From Lachnoclostridium sp. UBA7122 (lineage in GTDB: Bacteria > Bacillota > Clostridia > Lachnospirales > Lachnospiraceae), in NCBI GenBank assembly GCA_002493085.1, contig DKXQ01000146.1, positions 1 through 16,661 on the forward strand: 16,661 nucleotides of DNA, given 5' to 3'. Below the pieces are notes generated by a model that worked only from the letters and a program-made list of their open reading frames with translations, was not told the DNA's origin and did not search any database. This document shows positions 1 through 6,616 of the stretch, piece by piece. The stretch's first letter is position 1; each line of letters starts with the position of its first letter. The position numbers and the translations under genes were made by a program.

Positions 1-567
1 AATTCTTATATTTTTTGTAATATATCCATAAGTCATAGATACATCAGAATACTTCCTTTTTAACTCATTATAAAACTCCCATAGCATAATTCCTATAAAA
101 GCTGCATCTTTAAATGACATTCCTCTATTTATAGTCTTTGGTAGTGTTACTGTTCCTTTGTGATAGCCACTATGACAGGTTTCACATAAAGTAATCAGAT
201 TATTTGGTGCATCTCCTCCTGTTTTGCGGCTTTCTATATGATGGACATTTAAAATCTTATCTTTTGATTTTCCTTTACAACATTTACAAGTATGATTATC
301 ACGGAATAAGACATATTCTCTTACATTCTAAAAATTAAGTTGTTCCCCTTGTTGGTATTCTTCTCCTTCTATCTGGAAATTTTTAATTTTTTGAATATCA
401 AAACTTGCTGTTTCTACAATAATTTTTGTTATAGGCAAAATTTTATGGACATTCTCTGCTACTTGTAAATGACATTGTATTTTTTGTTTGATACTTGGTG
501 CAAGCCAGCCATCTTCTTTTTTGCGGTTATTAAATCTTGCTGAATATCCATCCATAACCTTCCCCAT
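1..567 (-). pseudogene. IscB-like RRXRR/HNH nuclease remnant (5'-truncated, in-frame stop, runs off window)
   Basis: The reading frame from 567 down to 331 encodes 79 residues that match, from memory, the middle of IscB-type RNA-guided nucleases of ISC transposons: an ARFNNRKK stretch, GWLAPSIKQKI, then the RuvC-II-like strand IIVETASFDIQKIKN. It ends in TAG at 328-330. The same frame then continues open to the window edge with NVREYVLFRDNHTCKCC, NVHHIESRKTGGDAPNN, LCETCH and TYGYITKN, a complete-looking HNH zinc domain (paired CxxC and CxxCH-type cysteines, HH catalytic pair). Relatives read GFWNVREYVLF here, so TAG most likely replaces a TGG Trp codon. The N-terminal RuvC-I Asp region and arginine-rich bridge are absent, and the ATG near 565 has no ribosome binding site. 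I infer a dead, truncated copy. The 3' end is outside the window. Identification is by motif recall, not by a search. Confidence 0.8.
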
Positions 568-620
568 AATTATAGTTTGTTAAATTTCCAAACATTGGTA
601 ACAGTAAAAATCATATACTA

Positions 621-665
621 AAAAAATGGATTATTCAAGCATTTTATCTGAATAATCCATTTTTT
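621..665 (-). terminator. Rho-independent terminator, perfect 17-bp hairpin
   Basis: Positions 621-637 and 649-665 are perfect reverse complements around an 11-nt loop (638-648). On the minus strand the hairpin ends in a run of seven U. It starts 15 nt after the TAA (680-682) that would end the repaired reading frame of the small gene just upstream, so it most likely terminates that gene. Because both flanks are A/T runs it could act in both directions. Confidence 0.85.
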
Positions 666-679
666 CTTTAATCCAGTTA

Positions 680-903
680 TTAGTTTAACAAATCTGTTTT
701 CTTCCATTGTCTGCGGTACCCGCTTTCTAGCGCATATTCAATATACTTAACATTGTCTTATCAGGTACCCTGCCAGAAGCTGTATACATTCCTAATATTA
801 TCATAGCCTGGTTTTCAATTAAATAATTCATAAACCTTTCTTTCAATGTAAGCTTCTTTTCATTGTTAGCTACAACGTTGTTTTTTAATGTTATTGTACT
901 CAT
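680..903 (-). pseudogene. Small unknown protein gene, 58 codons as read, apparently frameshifted from about 74
   Basis: ATG at 901-903 follows an excellent GGAGG (910-914) at 6-nt spacing. The open frame encodes 58 residues (727-903), beginning MSTITLKNNVVANNEKK, with a central part MNYLIENQAMIILGMYTASG, and stops at TAG 727-729. One frame over, from about 742 to the TAA at 680-682, the sequence reads IEYALESGYRRQWKKTDLLN, which looks like genuine coding sequence and ends just before the terminator. Restoring one base near 742-747 would join the two parts into a 74-residue basic protein. I do not recognise the family and assign no function. No signal peptide is visible. Either the 58-residue form is real or the gene is a recent frameshift pseudogene; I favour the latter. 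It lies between an IscB-like remnant and an AAA-ATPase-like gene, in a decaying accessory region. Confidence 0.65.
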
Positions 904-950
904 AATTTACCTCCAGATTTTATTATATATCTTTGTTACGAGTACAATAA
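891..950. repeat. 11-bp perfect inverted repeat bracketing the small gene's start and -10
   Basis: TTATTGTACTC (891-901) and GAGTACAATAA (940-950) are exact reverse complements, and one wobble plus one further pair can be added on the outer side. Between the arms lie the ribosome binding site (910-914) and a TATAAT-like -10 (complement of 922-927). If that -10 is used, the transcript starts near 915, which places the distal arm over the -35 region and the other arm just inside the coding start. An operator for a dimeric or looping repressor fits this better than an RNA hairpin. No good -35 is visible. Confidence 0.45.
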
Positions 951-1015
951 TACACTTTTTTGTTTTTTTCAAAAAGGTATTTTTTTGACCAGATTTAAGC
1001 CGATATTGACATCAG

Positions 1016-2704
1016 TTACCCAATCAAAACTTCCTTTCCTCTAAAAGCAAATCCATAGTGACGGATTTTATCCCCAGCAATACCTCTTGCTATAAGTTCT
1101 GCATCATAATCCCTCTGTACTATCTGTTTTAAAGCATTTTGTACAGTTTCTTCCAAAGATTTTTCTTCATCTGCATCAATTACTTTAAACTCAATCACAA
1201 TAGCAGGTCCTTTAGTATCAATAGGAATTAAAGCAACATCATATCTGCCAAATCCGCTTTCCCTATTTGACTTTATTTCATATCTGCCACGCAATTCTAC
1301 AAGTAATCCAAGCACAAAACCATGATAAAACCGTTCTGGCTGTACAAATTCTGAAGCTTTCTTTCCAGTATCAAAAGAACTAAAAGTTTCCTTTGCAATC
1401 TGGTTTATATACACATTCATTGCTTTTATATCACCCTGCAATAAAGCCTTTATAAAAGTATTATTGAATCTATTGGATTGAAACCACCCTTTAATCATAT
1501 GTTTAAACATTAAATATACTTCATGGTTCGTAAGACGCAGAAGATATGTTGTACCACCTTCCTTTTCCTGCCAGGTACTTACAATCTTTAAATATCCTGA
1601 TGCTACTAAAAGACCCCAGACAGCTTCTTCACTATTATCTAACTGGTTAAAAACAATCTGTTCATCCAGACCTGTTTCTAGTTCTTCCCCATTTAAAAGC
1701 TGTTCCATCTGTTGCTTTAAATCTGGACTGCCTTTCTGGATTAATGTACTGGCTAAACTGTTGGAACTGGTGTTTGCCCAATAAGCAGCTAGTTTTTTTT
1801 CTTGTAAGTAGTTAATAATTGACCAGGGATTGTAAATATCCTTTATTTTGCCAAATGTAAATCCATCATACCACTCTTTTACATCAGATTTCTTATCTCC
1901 CAGCCCATACCTGTCTAAAGCTGAAAACACTTCTTCCTCTGTAAACCCAAAGGCTGTTTCAAATTGGTCAGAGGTAGTTGTAACCACTTTAAGATGATTA
2001 AAATCTGAAAAAATTGATTCTTTGCTTACTCTGGTAATCCCTGTCATAATTACGCGCTCTATACAGGAATTCGTCTTAAAAGAAGTATTAAAAAAACCTC
2101 TCATAAATTGTATCGCATCTTCCCAATAGCCATAAGTATATGCTTCCTGCATGGGTGTATCATATTCATCTAAAAGAATAATTACTTTTTTCTCAAAATG
2201 TTTCTGTAAACAAATACATAACTGGTAAATAGCATACTCTATTTCTACTTCTGACAGATTATTTTCAAAATCGCTGAAATAACTTAGCTGTTTTTTCTCT
2301 ATAGGGCTTAAATTCTGGCTTTGTTGTAAAAACTGAAACTGTAAATACAAATTATTTATAAGTATTTTCATGTTTTCTAAAAATTTAGCATAACTATTAG
2401 GCTTAATGCCAGCAAAAGTCAAGGAAATAACAGGATAAATCCCCTGAAGCTTCTGGTACTTCTCATTTTTCCAGATATAAAGCTTTTCAAATAAATCACC
2501 CCTGTCACTGTATTTATTAGAGAAAAAACAGTTTAGCATACTCATATTTAAAGTTTTGCCAAAACGGCGTGGTCTTGTAACCAGTGTAACTTTATTGTTC
2601 GTTTCCCACCATTCTTCTATAAATGCTGTTTTATCTACATAAAAATTTTTCATTACCCGGATTTCTTCAAAATCCTGTATTCCAATACCCACAACCTCTG
2701 GCAT
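1016..2704 (-). CDS. AAA-ATPase-like protein with C-terminal PD-(D/E)XK nuclease domain
   Basis: This 562-residue protein belongs to the family with an N-terminal AAA-ATPase-like domain (PF09820) and a C-terminal PD-(D/E)XK nuclease-superfamily domain (PF08011, formerly DUF1703). Visible motifs, numbered from the chosen start, are Walker A RPRRFGKT (44-51), Walker B VIILLDEYD (174-182), a sensor-like GITRVSKESIF (about 222-232), and near the C-terminus GRYDVAL with EFK (D489, E505, K507), the expected nuclease residues. All key residues are present, so it looks intact and of usual length. ATG at 2702-2704 is preferred over an upstream in-frame GTG (2713) because GTG lies inside the AGAGGTGG ribosome binding site. 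The gene has its own promoter and appears monocistronic. The family is abundant and multicopy in gut Bacteroidetes and Clostridia. Its cellular role is not established; defence or mobile-element functions are guesses. Confidence 0.88.
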   Translation of the reverse strand: MPEVVGIGIQDFEEIRVMKNFYVDKTAFIEEWWETNNKVTLVTRPRRFGKTLNMSMLNCFFSNKYSDRGDLFEKLYIWKNEKYQKLQGIYPVISLTFAGIKPNSYAKFLENMKILINNLYLQFQFLQQSQNLSPIEKKQLSYFSDFENNLSEVEIEYAIYQLCICLQKHFEKKVIILLDEYDTPMQEAYTYGYWEDAIQFMRGFFNTSFKTNSCIERVIMTGITRVSKESIFSDFNHLKVVTTTSDQFETAFGFTEEEVFSALDRYGLGDKKSDVKEWYDGFTFGKIKDIYNPWSIINYLQEKKLAAYWANTSSNSLASTLIQKGSPDLKQQMEQLLNGEELETGLDEQIVFNQLDNSEEAVWGLLVASGYLKIVSTWQEKEGGTTYLLRLTNHEVYLMFKHMIKGWFQSNRFNNTFIKALLQGDIKAMNVYINQIAKETFSSFDTGKKASEFVQPERFYHGFVLGLLVELRGRYEIKSNRESGFGRYDVALIPIDTKGPAIVIEFKVIDADEEKSLEETVQNALKQIVQRDYDAELIARGIAGDKIRHYGFAFRGKEVLIG

Positions 2705-2731
2705 TACAACCACCTCTATATATTTTTCCTC

Positions 2732-2760
2732 ATTCTACCACAAAGCAAAATACATAGCAA
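2732..2760 (-). promoter_or_regulatory. Sigma-A-type promoter for the AAA-ATPase-like gene
   Basis: On the minus strand TTGCTA (2755-2760) and TAGAAT (2732-2737) are separated by 17 bp, and a TG one base before the -10 gives an extended -10 (TGGTAGAAT). It lies 28 nt upstream of the chosen ATG. Confidence 0.6.
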
Positions 2761-2808
2761 GTTAAAGCTTTTTTCTTATTTGTACACCATTTTACAACTT
2801 TACTCTTA

Positions 2809-3459
2809 TTATAAATAAGGTTTCATGTTTTCAAGAATAACCCTGTATCCATTGGCATACATATGGATTCCTTCAATAGTAAATTCTTTTTTCAAACGTC
2901 CGTTTTCATCCCTTAGCCCCTCGCTTACATCGATATAATGATAGCCCATTTTTTCTGCCAGTTTTTCTACTTCCTTGTTTGCCAGTGCAATATTTTCATT
3001 GGTTCTGGTGATAAATAAAGTCTTGCCCCATTCGCCTTCTGGTACTTTATCAACCTCATTAACAGGATAATATGCCATCATATACACTTCTGTTTCAGGC
3101 AGATGCTCTTTTATCTGTGTTAAAATCTTTTCATATTTTTCCATAAGTGTTTCCAGTTTATAGCCTGGTGCGCCAATATCATTAGTGCCAATATTAATAA
3201 AAATTTTAGATGGCTCTGTACCAAAAACCTGTTCTTCCATATGTTCTAACATATCATCGGTTTTAAAACCGCCAACGCCACGGTTATAAATAACATTGTC
3301 CATACCGTAATCCATAAGCAGTTCATTAATTGGAAAATGCTCCATCAGGGAAGAACCTGTAAAAAGAGTTTCTCCTTTCTTCGCACTTTCATTCAGATAG
3401 CGGAATTTCTCAATTTTCCCCATTTGCTCATTTTTTATAAATTCTTCAAAATTGTCCAT
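2809..3459 (-). CDS. SGNH/GDSL-family hydrolase (esterase), cytoplasmic
   Basis: This 216-residue protein has the SGNH blocks in order: FTGSSLMEHF with nucleophile Ser37, NRGVGGFKTDD supplying the block II Gly, FINIGTNDIG with block III Asn93, and EGIHMYANGY with the catalytic His199. The usual Asp three residues before the His is a Glu here. Such enzymes remove acetyl or other small acyl groups from sugars, or hydrolyse lipids; the substrate cannot be told. There is no signal peptide. An in-frame GTG at 3474 overlaps the AAAGGA ribosome binding site, so ATG at 3457-3459 is chosen. It is the last gene of the glycosidase/transporter operon, 45 nt after the AEC gene, which hints at deacylation of the imported or processed glycoside. 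No strong terminator follows. Confidence 0.87.
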   Translation of the reverse strand: MDNFEEFIKNEQMGKIEKFRYLNESAKKGETLFTGSSLMEHFPINELLMDYGMDNVIYNRGVGGFKTDDMLEHMEEQVFGTEPSKIFINIGTNDIGAPGYKLETLMEKYEKILTQIKEHLPETEVYMMAYYPVNEVDKVPEGEWGKTLFITRTNENIALANKEVEKLAEKMGYHYIDVSEGLRDENGRLKKEFTIEGIHMYANGYRVILENMKPYL

Positions 3460-3504
3460 AATTATCCTTTCCACTGCTATAAAAGCAGTATTATTATTTT
3501 TATC

Positions 3505-4419
3505 TTACAAGACAGCATTTGCTATTCCAATTATTAATGGCATTGTCAGTATGCATAAAACTGTGCTAAGGCATACTTCTTTAACTGCTGCCGTATAGTC
3601 TTTGCCATACAGTTGTGCAAAGACTGCTACATTGGACCCGGCTGGTGCAGCAGCTGCAATTAGTACTGTAAGTTTTATGGTCAGGTATTTTGCCGGGAAT
3701 GCCATCATAAGCACAATAGTAAGCAAAGGTATTATTATCAGACGGAACAGGCTGCATTTATATGCTATTTTGTCTGTAAATATACTTTGCAGCGGAATCT
3801 GTGCCAGATATACACCAAGCACAATCATTGCAAGTGGTCCGTTCATAGAAGCTATAGTTACTACAATACTATTTACAGCTTCTGGCAGCCCGGTGGGCAG
3901 AAAGAACAGTAAAAGTCCAGCCAGAAAGCTAAGCACAATCGGATTTGTGCGTATCTTTTTAAAACTTATTGCACTCCGGTCGCCCGCCATTGCCAATATT
4001 CCATAAGTCCACTGCAATATATTCAAAAGTGCTACAAAGGAAGATACATAAAACACAGCTTCTGCACCAAGAGTCATCTGTACAAGTGGTATCCCTATAA
4101 ATCCTGCGTTAGAAAATGCAGTCCCAAATCTCTCTACCCCCTGCTCTTTGTTAAATGCAATGCGGCTTAATATAATTGAAAGCAGCAGGGCCAGGGCGGC
4201 GATAACAAATGAAATAGCCAGCCCCTCCAGCTTTTCCACAGAAAAATCTGTAATATATGATTTAAGCACTGCAACAGGCATAACTATGTAAAGCAACATT
4301 CTTCCTATATCTGCACTTCCCTCACGCCCTACAAGCTTTTTTTTGAACAGGAAATAGCCAATAAGCAGATATACAGCCATTATTAAATTCTGTTTTAATA
4401 GAAGCAATACAATTTCCAT
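3505..4419 (-). CDS. AEC (auxin efflux carrier) family transporter
   Basis: The 304-residue protein is hydrophobic throughout, with about ten membrane segments in two halves, as in AEC/bile-acid-sodium-symporter-fold carriers (PF03547). Family landmarks are FSNAGFIGIPLV (102-113), GPLAMIVLGVYLAQ (194-207) and APAGSNVAVFAQLYG (258-272), the last two around the crossover region of the second half. Bacterial members move small organic anions such as malonate or malate, and many have no known substrate. ATG at 4417-4419 follows an AAAGGGATG ribosome binding site. It lies 35 nt downstream of the small DUF2798-like membrane protein and upstream of an SGNH esterase. As the only recognisable transporter in the glycosidase operon, it may export an acid or aglycone released by those enzymes; that is inference. 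Confidence 0.88.
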   Translation of the reverse strand: MEIVLLLLKQNLIMAVYLLIGYFLFKKKLVGREGSADIGRMLLYIVMPVAVLKSYITDFSVEKLEGLAISFVIAALALLLSIILSRIAFNKEQGVERFGTAFSNAGFIGIPLVQMTLGAEAVFYVSSFVALLNILQWTYGILAMAGDRSAISFKKIRTNPIVLSFLAGLLLFFLPTGLPEAVNSIVVTIASMNGPLAMIVLGVYLAQIPLQSIFTDKIAYKCSLFRLIIIPLLTIVLMMAFPAKYLTIKLTVLIAAAAPAGSNVAVFAQLYGKDYTAAVKEVCLSTVLCILTMPLIIGIANAVL

Positions 4420-4454
4420 ATATTTACATCCCTTTTTACAATATCAATATATAG

Positions 4455-4922
4455 TTACTCTGTCAGTCTTATAGCAAGTTTCTGGCATAATGGTGAAAAA
4501 ACAAAGCTTACAATATAGCAGACTGCCCATATTGGCAGAAAGTTTTCAATTACCCCAAATACAACCGCTATAATTGGCGCTCCTGCTACAATATATACAT
4601 TTACAAATGTCATTACAATGCTCAGAAAAAAAGTAAATATAGTATTTACAACGACATTCATCAGCAGCGCAAATACAAGTGAACCATCCTTTGCACCACA
4701 TTTTCTTGCAAATGCCATTCCCAAAGGCACGCTTGGAAACACAAGCCCTACAATAGTAGCCGAAATATATGCAACAATACAGTTAATGCCAAACATCTGC
4801 ATACTAAAACTTTCTGCCTGTCCTTTCCAGATTGACAGCATCTGTGCAAATACACACAGCACTAATGTAATTGGTACATTAAGAAAAAGTGTATTTAATA
4901 TTTTTGTTGATGTCTTTTGCAT
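4455..4922 (-). CDS. Four-helix membrane protein, apparent tandem DUF2798-like
   Basis: The 155-residue protein has four hydrophobic segments, at about 13-31, 44-66, 84-106 and 127-147. The two halves resemble each other: LFLNVPITLVLC (12-23) aligns with LLMNVVVNTIFT (86-97), and the ends VFPSVPLGMAFARK and VFSPLCQKLAIRL match in spacing and in the PL...A.R pattern. This is how I recall DUF2798 proteins (about 70-80 residues, two helices each), so this would be a tandem duplication; the assignment is tentative. No enzymatic motif is present. The start ATG (4920-4922) sits 12 nt after AGGAG, a slightly long spacing, but nearer ATGs are out of frame. Gaps of 34 and 35 nt to its neighbours place it in the glycosidase operon directly before the AEC transporter, suggesting a joint membrane role. 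Confidence 0.75.
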   Translation of the reverse strand: MQKTSTKILNTLFLNVPITLVLCVFAQMLSIWKGQAESFSMQMFGINCIVAYISATIVGLVFPSVPLGMAFARKCGAKDGSLVFALLMNVVVNTIFTFFLSIVMTFVNVYIVAGAPIIAVVFGVIENFLPIWAVCYIVSFVFSPLCQKLAIRLTE

Positions 4923-4956
4923 TTTTCATCCATTCTCCTTTATTTTTAACATAAAT

Positions 4957-6579
4957 CTAATCTTCCACTGCCTGTAGAACTACAAGCCTGTCTTTCTTAT
5001 TGGCAAACTGGTCATTAGAATCATATTCAATTACTCCGCCAGATGGATAAAGAAGTTTTTCTTCATCTGTCCTTGTGCCATCTTCTGGATTCATAAACCA
5101 GCACTTATATGCTTTAGCAGTTACGCCTTTTATCACAAAGCTGCGCATTGCAGTTTCAGACATATATCCCACAATAGTATTAAGCTTTTCATCACCTGTA
5201 AAAAATATCTGCGTGCGGTTAGATGCTTCCATAAAAAACGACTTTGTCTGTGCTACTTCTTCTGATAGAGGCTTTAACCTGTGCCATCCTACAGATTCAT
5301 AAAAGTCACGGAATATTGTAAGCTGTGAAGCTCCTGGCAATTCAAGACCATCCCACCATGCCATATCGCCCCAGCCAATGCCGCCAACGCCTGCTTCCCA
5401 CTGAAGTTCCCATATGCCATTGCAGCCATAGGAATAGCCACAGCCACCACTTTGCATAACCAGATATGCAAGCCTTCTCATCATTGCAGCTGTAATAACC
5501 CGGGAAGTGTATTCATTAGAGTCTGCCCCTTCATAAGTTGCTTCGCTTTCAAGCACCGGATGGCCTTTATACATTTCCTTAAATTCTGCATACATGGACT
5601 GCCCCATGTCAAAGTCACCATGCCCGGCCTGGCTCATTGCAAAGTCAAACCATGGCTCATCCTCATAAATCTTTGGAAATGGGCGGTCACATGCCAGGTG
5701 TGCAGACATCAGGTTGTGGTATGCACTCCACCTTGCACCCTCTTTTGCTACTTCATTCCACTTGCGTGTATTCATCTCAAGGTCTCCCATATAACCAGGG
5801 AGTTCACCCGCAAGTGTCCATGCCACAGGATAAGCACCATAACGTGCTGCCACATATTTAGCAAATTTCTTATAGCGTTCAAGCCCATTTGGTTCCATAT
5901 CAAATCCCCATGCATATCCCACAGCAATAAGCAGCCCGCAGTCTGCAAGGTACTTCATCTTTTTGTCAACATTATTCTGGAATTCTTCTATATTTGGCAC
6001 ATAGCCATTTTCTGTTTCCTGCATAAGGTCTATATTTTTTCCAAAAAAGCCGTTAACCTTTCCATCGCGGAAATTGCACTGGTACACAGTAAACTTCTGC
6101 ACAACACGTTTATCTACACATGCTTTAAACTGGCTTTCATACTTTGGACAGTTAGACTCATCAAAACGCTCCTCGGTCACAAATGTCCAGTGTGTATCAC
6201 CAAGCCAGAAAAATGGTGTGCCGTCTGCATGTTCAAGATAGTCATGGTCATCTGAAACCTTTAAAAAACCATGTTTGTACATTGCAAGCTCTCCGCTGTA
6301 TGGTATACACTCTATACTTCCCTCTCCCGAAAAACCAGTATTATCTGCATCTGTACTCTCAATCTTATAAGACCACATACCCACGGAAACTGGTGCAAAG
6401 CGCAGCTTCCAGACATTGCCGCCATCCCAGTATGCCAGCAGGCGGATTTCTTCCCCTGCTGGTCCTTTAAATATGCCAAATACATCCACATCTTCAAATG
6501 GTGAATTATAAGTTTTATCTGTACTAATCTGTATGTCTATTGTACGCCATTGTTCTACACTTAATATTTCCTTTTCCAT
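4957..6579 (-). CDS. DUF5060/DUF4038 apiosidase-like glycoside hydrolase
   Basis: This 540-residue protein has an N-terminal beta-sandwich resembling DUF5060 (about 5-95, with YWDGGNVWKLRFAP), followed by a TIM-barrel region of the DUF4038/apiosidase-like type (about 105-435, with FFWLGDTHWTF), and a C-terminal beta domain. Candidate acid/base and nucleophile glutamates are E259 in WTLAGELPGY and E344 or E346 in PVLESEATYEG, placed as on strands 4 and 7 of clan GH-A-like barrels. Characterised relatives (GH140) cleave apiose, but most members have no known substrate, so activity is open. There is no signal peptide, so it is cytoplasmic. ATG at 6577-6579 is chosen because an in-frame GTG at 6588 overlaps the GGGAGGTGG ribosome binding site. 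It follows the GH2 gene by 37 nt in the same operon. Confidence 0.82.
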   Translation of the reverse strand: MEKEILSVEQWRTIDIQISTDKTYNSPFEDVDVFGIFKGPAGEEIRLLAYWDGGNVWKLRFAPVSVGMWSYKIESTDADNTGFSGEGSIECIPYSGELAMYKHGFLKVSDDHDYLEHADGTPFFWLGDTHWTFVTEERFDESNCPKYESQFKACVDKRVVQKFTVYQCNFRDGKVNGFFGKNIDLMQETENGYVPNIEEFQNNVDKKMKYLADCGLLIAVGYAWGFDMEPNGLERYKKFAKYVAARYGAYPVAWTLAGELPGYMGDLEMNTRKWNEVAKEGARWSAYHNLMSAHLACDRPFPKIYEDEPWFDFAMSQAGHGDFDMGQSMYAEFKEMYKGHPVLESEATYEGADSNEYTSRVITAAMMRRLAYLVMQSGGCGYSYGCNGIWELQWEAGVGGIGWGDMAWWDGLELPGASQLTIFRDFYESVGWHRLKPLSEEVAQTKSFFMEASNRTQIFFTGDEKLNTIVGYMSETAMRSFVIKGVTAKAYKCWFMNPEDGTRTDEEKLLYPSGGVIEYDSNDQFANKKDRLVVLQAVED

Positions 6580-6616
6580 ATATACCACCTCCCAGAAAAT
6601 CCTTATATTTAACAGA

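Noticed and set aside
961..1000. A/T-rich inverted repeat after the AAA-ATPase-like gene (CAAAAA/TTTTTTG)
   Set aside because: Only six A-T-rich pairs, no GC in the stem beyond one pair and no U-tract on the minus strand; not a credible terminator.
2809..2825. Small CTTATT/AATAAG hairpin over the SGNH stop codon
   Set aside because: Six weak pairs overlapping the stop codon and not followed by U; I do not call it a terminator.
3602..4006. 134-codon plus-strand frame within the AEC gene
   Set aside because: Shadow of a transporter with conserved motifs; no RBS evidence.
5452..6255. 267-codon plus-strand open frame opposite the apiosidase-like gene
   Set aside because: Antisense to a gene with clear domain motifs; Cys/His-rich translation with no family resemblance, typical of a shadow frame.
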